From Thalassia testudinum (taxonomy: Eukaryota; Streptophyta; Magnoliopsida; Alismatales; Hydrocharitaceae), in assembly GCA_037157565.1 (NCBI GenBank), contig JAZHRO010000014.1, forward strand, positions 96,193,501 to 96,257,500: a stretch of 64,000 nt of DNA, given 5' to 3'. The notes below the pieces were generated by a model. The model worked only from the letters and a program-made list of their open reading frames with translations. It was not told the origin of the DNA and ran no database searches. A program made the position numbers and the translations under genes. This document shows, in pieces, positions 12,415-23,107 of the stretch. The stretch's first letter is position 1. Each line of letters starts with the position of its first letter.

Positions 12415-13065
12415 TGAAGAAAGAGGAGAAGATTGAGGAGAGGAAATAAGAAGGGGAGGGTAATTAAGGAAGGAAGAGAGAAAGAGAAGGGGAGGTAAGG
12501 GAGAAAGGGAGAAAGAGAAGGGGAGGGTAAGGGAAGGGGAAAGAGGAGAAGAAAGAGGAGATGAAATAAGAAGGGGAGGGTAACAAAGGAAGAAAGAGAG
12601 AAAGAGAAGGGGAGGTTAAGGAGAAAGGGTGAAAGAGAAGGGGAGGGTAAGGGAAGGGGAAGGGGAAAGGGAATGGGAGAAGGAGGAGAAGAGGAAGGGG
12701 AGGTTAAGGAGAAAGAGAGAAAGAGGAGGGGAGGTTAAGGAGAAAGGGAGAAAGAGAAGGGGAGGGTAAGGGAAGGGGAAAAGGAATGGGAGAAAGAGAA
12801 GGAAAAGAGGAAGGGGAGGTTAAGGAGAAAGGGAGAAAGAGAAGGGGACGGTAAGGGAAGGGGAAAGGGAATGTGAGAAAGAGAAGAAGAAGAGGAAGGG
12901 AAGGTTAAGGAGAAAGGGAGAAAGAGAAGGAGTAGAGGATGGAGAGAAAGAAGGGGAGGTTAAAGAGAAAGAAATAAAGAGAAGGAGAAGAAAGAGGGAT
13001 GGGAGGGTAAGGGAAGGGGAAACATAATGGGAGAAAGAGGAAGGGGAGGAAAATGGAGAAAGGGA
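12415..13065 (+). repeat. 650-bp purine-rich minisatellite tract
   Basis: The plus strand is almost entirely A and G, built from irregular copies of GAGAAAGAGAAGGGGAGG, GGTAAGGGAAGGGGAAA and GGTTAAGGAGAAAGGGAG in higher-order blocks of roughly 60-120 bp. The only pyrimidines are scattered T, with rare C. It lies between the two transposon genes. Such mirror-like purine tracts can form triplex DNA and expand by slippage; both are inferences here. Confidence 0.9.
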
Positions 13066-13243
13066 AGGTTATTTCATTTATATACGCTCATTTCATTTTC
13101 AATTATTTGTATACTTATTTCATACAGGATTTTTGAAATATCACAATATATAGGAGAAATGCTACTAAATTTTTTAAGAATATTTGATTATTTGTGTTGT
13201 TTTTACACAGGTTATTTTCAACAAAAAGGCTAATAGGAGAAGC

Positions 13244-15219
13244 ATGGAGGAGGCTCAGGCCTCCTAGCAGGCTAAGGCCCCCCTACAATGACTTGAGGCC
13301 CCTCGCCAGCAGCCTCAGACTCTGGCTCACTGCCAGCATCCTCAGCCTCAGCCCTAGGCACCTCGCCAGCAGTTTCTGAGGCCTAAAGATGTAGCTCGAT
13401 ATTTCTAGAGTCAGGGGAAGGGAGGTAGGGGGAAGGGGAAGAGTTTGATGCCTCCTTTAACAAATCTCCCAGCGGAGGATTCTGACTACAAGGAGAATGC
13501 ACCCGCTGATGAGGAGGAGGATAGTACTTCATTTGATGAGGAGAATGCTAGATTGGATGATCAGCCAGAGCGGACGATTGACCCGAATCCTTCTAAGATG
13601 GGATGTTCTGCACCACCACAACCTGCCCATGGTTTAGGTATGAATTTAAGGTTTGGTAAATGTTATGTTCTCAATTTTTTTTCTTTGTTATTTAATTTTA
13701 TGTTATAATTCTATCTTGTAAGTGCACGTAGGGGGAGAGGTCCCATGCAGAACAGGGACTTAGAGAGAATTTCGCATGGGGCCTGCATTTTAGTGTGGAT
13801 CACACCAGTGGGGGAAGTAGTGGACTATCCTCCATTCATTAGCAGACTGGGTACAATGACGAAGGCAATCATCCCACTATCCCACTTCGATTGGAGGAAG
13901 GTGCCAAACGAGCTGAAAAGACAGCTCATTCGAGAGTTAGAGGTAATTGGTAAAAACTAATAACTTTTGTAAATTGCTTTATCTGAGTTTAAATTATGTA
14001 ACAATTTCTGTTCTCGTTCTAATGTAGGCCACATTCGAATGGGGCGATGATCTGAACATCCCCAAATATATCCTTAAGCATGTAGCGAAGGTTCATAAAG
14101 ATTAGAGATTGGAGATGAAGAATAAGGTAAAAGATCAATTTTAATTATATTTCTTTATTTCCTTTACCGCAATTCAAATATTATTTCAAACATTAAAATT
14201 ATATTTTTTAGTATTATAAGAATAGGAATCATAATGAGGCATTACATAATATGCCTCTTTTGATACAGCCGCACATTTGGAAGGAAGCATGTGAGCATTG
14301 GCATGATCCAACGACAAAGGTAAAAGTATTTCATATATTCCCATTTATTTAAATAATCTTTAAGTTAATAAATTGCACCTTCATTTTCAGGAGCAAGCTA
14401 AGAAAAATAAGGAAAATAGGGCTAAGGCTCCACCGAAGACGCATGTCCTGGGTAGGAGGAGCATAGATGGGATGAAATCTATATGCGTAAGTATCTTTAA
14501 TTAATATTTTCTTTCAAACCTTACAAAATTTTCTAATTTATTAAAATTGGCTGTTTCAAATTATTGTAGTCCGCCATGCATCAAGATGCCCAACTTGATC
14601 AGGTGGGAGTATATGAGGCCACTCATAGCAAGATGAGCGAAGAGGGAAATAGAAAGTGGCTTCATGACACATACCAATAGAGACACGTAAGTTAAAAAAA
14701 TACAATACTTTTATTTTATTTAATAATTATATAATTAAATGAAATTACTTAACATAATTCAATATCTTTTAGGATAATATGATCAACTTGATGCATCCTC
14801 CAGAAGACACAAACTCTAGTACAGTTCAGCAACGACTGACAGCAGAGGAGGCCTACCGGACCGTCATGCCACCTGAGCATGGCAGGTACGTCCGTAATGC
14901 AAGGATTAGTGAGACCGTCTTAAGGTGGAATAGGAGAAGGGGAGCATCATCCTCTTTAGCTAAGGTGCAGGAGATGAGGAAGGAGATTGCAGCATTACGC
15001 CGTAGAGATAGGGAGAATGTGTTGCGAATCGAGGAGCTGATGACATTGGTCAAGTAGAATGCGACGCAGTTCAAGGAATCTAACATGTCCATGAAGGAGC
15101 TCCTGGCATTACTTCAGAAGGAAGGAATTGATCACCCCTCCCTTCATGAGTTTAGAGATCGCCATGATGACGATGATTTAGGTGGTACCGGTGTTGGAGG
15201 CGTTGATGCCACAACATAA
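13244..15219 (+). pseudogene. Transposase_24-type (Ptta/En/Spm) CACTA protein, pseudogene
   Basis: Seven exons can be read with GT-AG borders: 13244-about 13650, about 13723-13942, 14028-14126, 14212-14319, 14391-14486, 14570-14686 and 14773-15219. The start (MEEAQAS) leads into a Gln/Pro-rich segment, then an acidic stretch, then the conserved plant part (WRKVPNELKRQLIRELE, FEWGDDLNIPKYILKHVAK, MPLLIQPHIWKEACEHW, QAKKNKENRAKAP, THVLGRRSIDGM). The C-terminus is a charged coiled coil (VQEMRKEIAALRRRDREN). This corresponds to the second, TNPA/TNP1-like CACTA gene, which in related elements binds subterminal repeats. Seven in-frame stops (six TAG, one TGA) interrupt it, mostly where CAG or CGA is plausible. 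Exon 1-2 borders are approximate. Confidence 0.85.
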
Positions 15220-15419
15220 TTGTATTTTTTATATATATTACCATTTGTAATGAACTTTGTATACATTACTTTTATTTATAAAATTTTAATTTTCATTTCT
15301 TCTGTTTTATTTAAATGCATAAATTTTTAAGTTGTGTGATTGATTTATACTCTTAATAGATTTAGGCATTATTTATAGGTGTTTCACATAAATTAAATAT
15401 ATTTTAAAAAAAAATTCCT

Positions 15420-15954
15420 TATTATTCTCGACCATTATTTAAATATGGTCAATAATTGTTAATATTATCGACCATTTTAACGGTCGCTAAAATAAGTTTT
15501 CCCGACCGTAATAAAATAACCGTCGTGAATATTTAACATTCTTGACTGTTTAAAATGGTCTATAATACGAGTTTTCTCGACCATTATCAATAGCTGTTGC
15601 AAAAAGTTAACATTATCGACCATCCGTAAACCGACGAAAATATCATCATTTTCTACTCTTATTAACAAATGGTTGGAAATACACTCTTACTCGACTATCT
15701 AAGTAATGCCCGAGGTAAATACTTCGTTGACCATGGACATTAAATGGTCAAGAAAGTGCATCACCGATCATTGAAAACTGATGAGAGAACTGACGAAACG
15801 TTGAGTGGGGGTGTGCCTTTTCTTCGACTGTATTGTTTAATAACGGTCGAGAAAACCCAATTGCGACTATCATTCCTCGAGCCTTTTTCTCGATGGTTAT
15901 TTGAACATTTGCGACCATTTTTAACGGTCATGAATACTCAATATTCTTGTAGTG
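15420..15954. repeat. Right subterminal repeats and terminus of the CACTA element
   Basis: Many GACCRTT/AACGGTC motifs occur, often as close inverted pairs (GACCATTTTTAACGGTC near 15913). The stretch ends with the terminal sequence ATTCTTGTAGTG at 15943-15954, followed by the CCA target duplication. It matches the left subterminal region in motif content. Confidence 0.85.
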
Positions 15955-15957
15955 CCA

Positions 15958-17386
15958 ATTTGCTCAAACCTTTTGCAATTACTCCAATCAAACAAATATA
16001 AACCCAATTCACCCGATTAGAATCAATTGAAACCAAATTGAATCCTCAATCTATTAGTCAAGCATGGAAACTAAATCCAAATAAATCATGCAAATTGTAT
16101 CCAATCCAAACCAATAAGGAGGGATCTTATGATCTGATAGAGTGAGTGGAAGAGCCCTCAAGTGAGATTGAGCGTGATTTAGTTCTGGAAGCTAGAGAGC
16201 CTCATTCCAAATTGAATTTGATGAGTGGATTGATTAGTGAATCAAAACATCAAGGAAAACATTATTAGGGGATCGTGAGATGATGTGGGAGATCAGATGA
16301 ACAAAATGAGTGAGTGGATCTCCCTCTCTGATTGGAGAGGGTTGATTGGCATTATACTAATCTACTCCTAATTCAAATCAATCAAATAGTGAATTTGAAA
16401 TCTATCTAAATTGAGCTACTTTAACATGAAAGAAACAATTACATCTTGCTTTGAAAGCAGTAAATCTACCCTAAGGACGAGGGGATCTCAGGGCTGCAAT
16501 TGGTCACTGCAACGACAAAATGGGAGAAACCACCAGGATTGAAAGCCCATAGAAGGAGCTCTGGGACATCCACTGGAGTTACGCGATCCAGCTCGATGTG
16601 AAGGAATTTGGGTAGAAGATTGTGGCAACTGTCACTAGCCATAGACGAAAGGGAAGAAGAACTGGTGGGATGGAAGAATGGATCGACTTAGGGGGTAGGG
16701 AGTTGGTGAGGGTTGCGAGCTCGAGAGGGTGCTCAGTATATAGCGTCTAGAAGGAATCAAGTGACTGGAATCAAAGATATGGATATTAAGCATCAAGCGC
16801 TGGAAATTGATTTAGGAAGTGTGCGAGTGCTAGGTTTGAAAATGAGTTGTTAGATGATATCTAGAAGATGGTGAGGAGTAGGGTTCACTAGTGTTAGCAG
16901 GTTGGGTAGAGATCTATCACTGGATTAAAAGTGGATAGAATGAACAGTTCAGAAAACTTGTGTTCTTCACGCAAGGTACAGGTCTATTGGGTCATTTATA
17001 TAGAAGCCCTTCTATTAAAATGGTAGAAGAATTGCTAGGAAACCCATTAGTGAAAGGAATGTTAACATATGGGTCCCTATAGGCTTTCTAAATGGTCCTC
17101 GATGTATTTTGAATTTAGAAAATGTGAAGGGCTTGATATAAGGGAGGGACCTAAATGGAAAACACTTAATTCAAGGTCCTAACTATGTCAGAATGTAATC
17201 AAGCTTTTATGGAAAGTATTTTGAACATTTTATAAATTATTTCATTAATTGATTTGGAAATTCAAGCTCTTTTTAATGCTCAATTCTCTTTGAAATCAGC
17301 CATTTACATATTTAGTACAGAATCTCTCAAATAGACCTAATTTTGCATTTTTAACACATTGTTTATGTTTTGGGTCATTTTCCTTA
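15958..17386. other. Unassigned intergenic DNA
   Basis: No coding frame or repeat boundary was recognised. It continues the flank interrupted by the CACTA element at 4451-15954. A TATA-like TTTATATAG occurs near 16996, but nothing downstream supports a gene. Confidence 0.4.
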
Positions 17387-17935
17387 CACTACAAAAAAGT
17401 GACCTTTAGTAGTATTTAATATTTGTCATTGTAGGCCTTTTACTTGCCAATATTTGTAATTAGTGACACTTAAAAATAATTACCACTTAATTGTCGCCTT
17501 TGTTCGCGTCACTAAAAGGTTAGCGACAATTATACAATTGCCGCTAAATCAATTGTACTAGCGACACTTTAATTGCTACAAATAATGTCGCTAATGATCT
17601 TCCACAGTGGTAATTTTTTACCACTATTTTGCCACTATTGATTTATATTAGTGGCAATTTAATTGACATTATTAGTGTCGCTATATCTATCATTTAATGA
17701 CTTTTTTTATCACTAAATTGCCACTATTTATTTTCTTTAGTGATATCTTTTTTTGCCATTTAATTTCCTCAGTTGATATTATTTAGCAACAATTATTTGT
17801 GTCTCTAAATCACCACTATTGATTTGCTTTAATGGCACTTTCTTATGCTACTAAATCATCACTAATTATTTACTTTAATGACACTTTCTTTTGCCATTTA
17901 ATTGCCACTATTGATTCACTTTAATGATTCATATA
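17387..17935. mobile_element. Left end of a second CACTA-family element
   Basis: The sequence CACTACAAAAAAGTGACC at 17387 is a canonical CACTA terminus, preceded by TTA. It is followed by about 550 bp of short alternating motifs (TTAGCGACAATTA, TAGTGGCAATTT, GCCACTATTGATTT), the subterminal repeats. The motif family differs from the element at 4451-15954. No matching right terminus was found in the window. The transposase fragments at 41653-44845 could belong to it. Confidence 0.75.
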
Positions 17936-18660
17936 TATACGACTTAATTTTATTTTGTACAAAGAAATATTTTTTTTAACAAGCACAAAACATAGGGGCA
18001 CGAGTACAAAATCTTTTTTATTGACTTCCCAGATTATCAAAGTACATATTTCCCTCTTAAGGGTAATACAAGAGAAAAGAAAAGAAAAATATAGAAAAAT
18101 AAAAATACAACAAGGATCCTGAAATATGCAGCACTTCATTAACCCAACTAAAATCATTTGGAAAATCATAAAACTTTGGCATCCATCCCATGTTGCAAGC
18201 TTCTTCAGAGCTTCACATCTACTGCATCACTTCCTTGTGTTGCGATTGGAAGTTGGCCTTTGTCATAGCTATAGTAAATCCATTGCTAGGACTGTGCCAC
18301 ATGCTTTAACTCCCACACCCCTCAACACCCCCTTCCCTCCCAACAGTAAGAAGATGACCCTCATCTTCCCAAACCACTTAATTACATTTGCAATCACTAG
18401 TCTACCTTTTTCTCAAGAAACTTTCATCTGTTGATGGTAATCCATTATGCGCAGTATGACTTTATTCACCATCAACCATTTGGGGTTTGGCTTTATCAAT
18501 CGTAATGCATGCTTGTGGAAGTTCAGTCTCATATGCAAAATCATAAAACAACAAAGTAATATACTAAATATGCATAGTTCCTGTTAAGGTCCCTCTTCCA
18601 AAAATTGTCACGTTCTTCAGAAATAGGAAAAAAATACCATTAACACCATTTGAGCTTACC
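17936..18660. other. Unassigned DNA next to the EDR2-like pseudogene
   Basis: No gene was recognised. It lies downstream (minus-strand sense) of the last identifiable exon of the EDR2-like pseudogene and may include its decayed 3' part, but no further family motif could be read. Confidence 0.35.
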
Positions 18661-20441
18661 TCTGAGAAAAAACTTGGGTCAGATGACAACTCAAGCTCAG
18701 AATCTTCATGCTCTGGGTGTTTTGGAACATCAAAGAATTCATCAACTGCATCATTTAGATCAAGTAAAGGCCCACCAACATCTATAACTAAGATAGGTAA
18801 GTCATTCAGGTTTGCTGTTTCAAACTTCTTCAATGATTTCTTCCTTATCTTACTGTGCCATTCCAATTTTCCTTGTTATGTCATCTGACAAGTAATCAGA
18901 GATTGAGTAGTTCCCTATTTTTTCTCTGAACAGTTCTCTTAAAGCTAGAAACATTAAAGTCAATCATAAGTAGGGGCTTTAATTGCATGTATAAAATTAC
19001 TGTAGAAAATAATATTGGCACCTATTACTCTACCCAACATCTGGACTATTATATCTCTAGCTGATGAAATGAATAAATATGATTTCCATGTTTTCCAGTC
19101 AATTGCAAGCATGTGTTTGACAATAGATTGCTTTTCGTTGCGTTATAGCACATTTGGTAGAACTAAGTTATATCATTGTTAATTTGTAACCAAAAGCATA
19201 CATTTCCTTTGATGAAGGCCCAAACATTATTAATTTGTAACCAAAAGCATGCATTCCTTTTGAGGAAGGCCTAGATGTAGCCTCTTTGAACTTGTCATTG
19301 TTCATGGAACATAGTGGTATAATATTATTGGAAATAAGGTGAGAATTGAGAAGATATTAAGCACCTGAAAATAGATAAGTAATCACAAAATTTACCAATC
19401 ATATTTAGTGCTAAGGTTACCATATGTTCCATCATTCTCTCTCTGCCAATAGCACTATAGTAACAAGTCTCATCATTGCATCCCATTGAATTGTAGATCT
19501 CTGGGTGACAAGCACAACTTAACTCTATGTCTGAAATGAATTTGGCATATTATTTTCAAAAAATAAAAAAATTGACCATGGCAACCAGTCACTTTATAGT
19601 TGCTTGAGATTAATGTCTGTATGACCATCCAAATGTTCAATCACATTACCATAAGAAAAACTAAAGTCCCACCTATGATAAACCAAAATTCACAAAGAAA
19701 AAAGGCAAGGCAAGGCAAACATTGTTTCAGATAAGCAAGTGATGATCTCTACTAAAGGACATCAAGCACCAATTAAGCCCAATTTATCTTACATGCATTC
19801 AGAAAATATATATAAATCTCAAATAGTAATCAACCTATACAACCATGACTCAAAATCATTCTTATATGCAGTGTTATAAGTCAGTAACTAGATACTGATC
19901 ATCATAGAGGTCACAAAACTTTGGCACTAACATAATACAACCCCCAGAACATATGAAGAATATCCTTACTATGATCTTGATGGACCGAGAGACACAAGAG
20001 TCTCAAAAATACCATTTGGAGTTGCGTCAACTACACCAACCGCCATCACTGATGGAGGATCATCCCAGTTCTGAGAAGGTTAAGTTACAAGGTGATTCCT
20101 ATAGTAATCAAAATGGCTGTGGACAGGCAAAAATAAAATGACTCCTCCACTCCAAGGTCACCAACCTTTTCTTCTTTGAATAGTTGTAGCCCTAAGTTGG
20201 TTCTGAAAATTAGGTAATTTTCTACCTCAAGAAATAAATAAAACTCTAAAAAAGGAAACGTTACCATTCTTGCACCCAAATATCATCCATGAAGAAGGAG
20301 CTACAACATCAAATGATAATGGACCAAAACAAATTGATGAAAAGGTAGTCAAGTCTACCAACATGGAAATAGAAATATATATGAGAAAGTTGAGCAATAG
20401 AAAGGTAATGCATATTCAGAAGAAAAAGCATAAGTGAACAC
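18661..20441 (-). pseudogene. EDR2-like (PH-START-DUF1336) gene remnant
   Basis: Exons on the minus strand follow the family order: 20265 upward (VVAPSSWMIFGCKNG), 20166-20191 (LQLFKEEK), 19970-20070 (NWDDPPSVMAVGVVD, LVSLGPSRS), 19421-19530 (DLLL, CYWQRENDGTY), about 19022-19150 (SIVKHMLAIDWKTWKSYLF), and 18661-18944 (LRELFREKIGNYSISDYLS, then GGPLLDLNDAVDEFFDVP). These match the START domain and the linker before DUF1336 of plant EDR2-type lipid-binding proteins, which act in defence and cell-death control. Phases agree across 20265, 20166-20191 and 20070. The 19421-19530 exon has three stops, two of them adjacent TGA where Arg is expected; a frameshift precedes the 18661-18860 part. The N-terminal PH part is missing; the retrotransposon inserted at 20442-20446. 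Whether this was a resident gene or a captured copy is open. Confidence 0.8.
19179..19273. repeat. Tandem duplication, two 51-bp copies
   Basis: TTAATTTGTAACCAAAAGCA starts at 19179 and again at 19230, followed in both by a T-rich stretch and GAAGGCC. It lies in an intron-like part of the EDR2-like pseudogene. Confidence 0.85.
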
Positions 20442-22217
20442 CATAATGTAACGACCCGGTTCCCGAGTCCCTACGAGACACGAGAACCGGACCGACTCGA
20501 CTAATCCCAAGACCCAGTCGTCCAACGAGGAAGTAACCAAAAGACAGTAAAATAAACCACATTCAGCATGAATATAACTAACAGTAAAAAGTACAGCAGT
20601 AAGGAAAGAAACTACTACAGTAGGCACCACCACAACAGTAAAACAACATTTATCATATAACAAAAACTGCAGGTAAAGAAGGTACAGCGGAAACAAAACT
20701 ACTCACTAGAACAGAAACAAAAGAAGGTACAAAACTGTGGCAACTCTACTGGACCCTACTCGGCCCAGCGTCCTCTGCAGCCGCCGACCCTGGCTGCTCA
20801 ACACCTGGTCCTGAAAAAGGTAACGAGTGTAACACGTCAGCAAAACGCTGAGTAGAGTGGCAAACTAACTAAAGGCAACAGTAGAGTGTACAGTAGCTGT
20901 TATGTTCTATTACTTCCTTTATTTACATCTTTCAATTTTTCTCACTATTTCATTTACTTCTCAGATCCTTTACTTGATCTCGAATGTCCTCGTGGGACGA
21001 TCTTGATTGCAGTCTTTTCCAACAGTAGAAGTAGCACGTGGTGCTCTCCTGGCCGGGAGAGTCCCCCGTGGTGATCCTACCCTCAGTCAACCACCCCAAG
21101 GTCACTGACAGACGTAACGGTGACTACGGCACGCGCGATAAACGCACAGGTAGCTAGCCCGTACTGGCACGCGGTCAGTCGTTTCCGTTAACGGGTGCGC
21201 CCAAAGCACAGCACGGAACCAGGGCAGAGCCCTCTCAGTAACAGGGGTCCAACCCCTCCACAGTAACCAAACCGGGGCCTTGCCCCTCCACAGTCCGCGC
21301 ACCCTCGTCTGACTACCCTGGTTTGCCCTAGTGGGCCTAACAAGTCGGTGAAGGAGGCTAGCAGAACCCCGGGGCCCGTGGGGTAGCTAGTACTCTCCTA
21401 ACACTACTAGCTCTCCTCGGTACTACGTACACGAGGGCCAACAAGTCGGTACAGAGCGGCCAAGCCTAACCCCGGGTCCCTGGGGCGGCTGGCCCCACTC
21501 TGCACTAAAACAGGTACAGGTACTTCCCTTGGTACTGCGTACCCAAGAGACAGTACAACTACATCTCAGTTCCATTCCTTTTCTTTCCAGGAGTTCCACT
21601 CCTAATTCCCCGTAGGGTTCCAGCCCTTTATCTCAGAACATCATATGTTTCACTTTCCAGATTCACGTTCTCAATTTCCATGATCTCAAACATGTTTCTT
21701 TGTTCATAACAGGCAGCTGTTAATTAATTTCACAGGCAGCTTATATATTCCTTTCCATTTTTCCAAGACTGCAGTAATATACATTCCACTAGTTTTTCCA
21801 TCCTATGCCATATCCTAGGATCTATCATACAATCTAGTTTTCCGGCCCTAGGATTCATGCAACACCTAGGAGCTATCATTCCATACATTTCTCATTCCTA
21901 GGGTTCATGCAATGCCCTAGGTTCTAGTTATGGTTCCATACTTTAACAGATTTTATTAATGCTTAAAACCACTCTACCAGGTACAACGGAAGTAATGGGG
22001 GCGTGGTCGGGAATCCCGCGCGCCTCCGTGACTCTCAAGACGGCAACCGAACGAGGTCCTATCACAAGGATCAAACACAAGGAGTGTCTCAAACAGTGTA
22101 TAGCTACTGTAGGCGGGTAGAGGAATAAATTCTGAAACGAAACGCAACTCGAATCGCGGAAAACGGAGCCCAAACGGGCCCTAAACGGGTCGAGAAAGAC
22201 AATACTGTGCAAAATCA

Positions 22218-22557
22218 GACGTCTGGAACTCCTTCCAGACGTCTTAAACGGTGGATCAGAGAATTACCTGTTCGGCTTGGTTCCCCGGACGTCCAGAAGT
22301 CTGTGGCGACGTCTCTCCTAGATCACAGACGTCCGATGGTCTCTCCGGACGTCTGGAGGTCACTCCCGCCGTCTGGTACAACTTCCAGACGTCGGATTCG
22401 CAAAGGATGACGAGTCCGAACACCTGCGCACAGCCAACCCTCCTCCTTCAGTACGGTCAGTCGACAAAAGAAGAAGGAGAAAGCGGAACTCACCTTTCAG
22501 ACGTCTGTATGATCACACAGACGTCGACCTTGCCGTCTGGATATCAGTCCAGACGTC
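22218..22557 (-). repeat. GACGTC lattice in the inner part of the LTR
   Basis: GACGTC cores start at 22218, 22238; 22288, 22308, 22328, 22348, 22368 (GCCGTC), 22388; and 22500, 22520, 22532 (GCCGTC), 22552. Steps inside each group are 20 bp, except one 12-bp step in the last group. Intervening sequence often has the form TGG-N8-CCA, so neighbouring sites can pair. The right LTR carries the same sites about 7,716 bp further on. Confidence 0.85.
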
Positions 22558-22583
22558 TGATTCTGGAGATTTTTCCAGAATCA
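22558..22583 (-). repeat. Conserved hairpin in the LTR
   Basis: TGATTCTGGA and TCCAGAATCA form a perfect 10-bp inverted repeat around a 6-nt loop. The same structure is present at 30274-30299, at 6407-6432 and, slightly decayed, at 41064-41091. It falls in the transcribed part of the LTR, next to the GACGTC lattice. Confidence 0.8.
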
Positions 22584-22877
22584 GAACCTCGCTCGGCCTC
22601 CGCTCGCGACGCCGCCCGCGTCGCACCTCGCGCGTCCGCTGCTCCGCCCGCAGCAGGTCCCTCTTCGCGACGCTCTGCGCCCCCTGCGCCCTCCGCCGGC
22701 CGGCCAAGCCGCTCCCGGCGAGCTCGCCCTCACGGCAGAGCCCTGCCCTCGCACGCCGCAGCTCCTCCGCGCCTTCTGCTGCGCCGCTGCCGCTGCGCCC
22801 TCGCGTCCGCTCGCTCCGCCCGCAGCAGGAGAGGAGGAAAATGGTGGAGACGGGAGGGGAGGCGCGCCCCCTCCCCC

Positions 22878-22883
22878 TTTTAA
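22878..22883 (-). promoter_or_regulatory. TATA-like box, left LTR
   Basis: TTAAAA on the minus strand, about 245 bp from the LTR's U3 end and about 120 bp downstream of the GACGTC array, followed by a GC-rich leader. The right-LTR counterpart (30594-30599) would drive the element's own transcription. Position-based prediction. Confidence 0.45.
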
Positions 22884-23005
22884 CGCCGCGCGGAGAGGAG
22901 AGAGAGACGCCCGCAGTCGCCTGCAGCCGCAGAGAAGATGCGGATCTCAGGTCTGCGTGCACAGGCGCGCAGACGAATATCCCGTGCGAGTATAACTGTT
23001 CGTCA

Positions 23006-23107
23006 GACGTCTGTAAACTATCCCGGACGTCTGGTCAGACGTCTGGATGTGATCCCAGACGTCTTTACAGACGTCTGGGCCACCTCCCAGACGTCTTAAA
23101 AGACGTC
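23006..23107 (-). promoter_or_regulatory. Seven-site GACGTC array with alternating 20/12-bp spacing
   Basis: GACGTC starts at 23006, 23026, 23038, 23058, 23070, 23090 and 23102, so the steps are 20, 12, 20, 12, 20 and 12 bp. Most sites extend to the palindrome CAGACGTCTG or one half of it. GACGTC is the C-box form of the ACGT core bound by plant bZIP dimers; that a bZIP binds here is inference. The array fills the outermost 120 bp of U3, where an enhancer would be expected. The identical array is in the right LTR. Confidence 0.85.

Larger units (their letters stand above)
4451..15954 (+). mobile_element. CACTA (En/Spm-type) DNA transposon, about 11.5 kb
   Basis: The right end reads ATATTCTTGTAGTG, the complement of a CACTACAAGAATAT terminus, and is followed by CCA (15955-15957). 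The left end begins CACAATTAGAAAAA, a degraded partner, and is preceded by CCA (4448-4450); a 3-bp target duplication is typical of CACTA elements. Both flanks carry dense GACCGTT/AACGGTC subterminal repeats. Inside, on the plus strand, lie a TNP2 transposase pseudogene and a Transposase_24-type pseudogene, the usual two-gene layout. A solo LTR sits at 5879-8505; without it the element would be about 8.9 kb. The left terminus is weak on its own, but the matching CCA and the subterminal repeats support the boundary. Confidence 0.85.

Noticed and set aside
19421..19530. Cys-rich reading CACHPEIYNSMGCNDETCYY suggesting a zinc-finger exon
   Set aside because: Another frame of the same exon matches the START domain of EDR2-like proteins and has the phase required by the preceding exon.
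22580..22950. GC-rich, CG-rich island that could be a host gene promoter
   Set aside because: It occurs at the same place in both LTRs and in the solo LTRs, so it belongs to the retrotransposon.
22251..22962. Open frames of 149 and 210 codons, repeated at 29967-30678
   Set aside because: They are the same LTR segment in both LTRs. The Arg/Ser/Ala-rich wording reflects GC-rich sequence, and they overlap on opposite strands.
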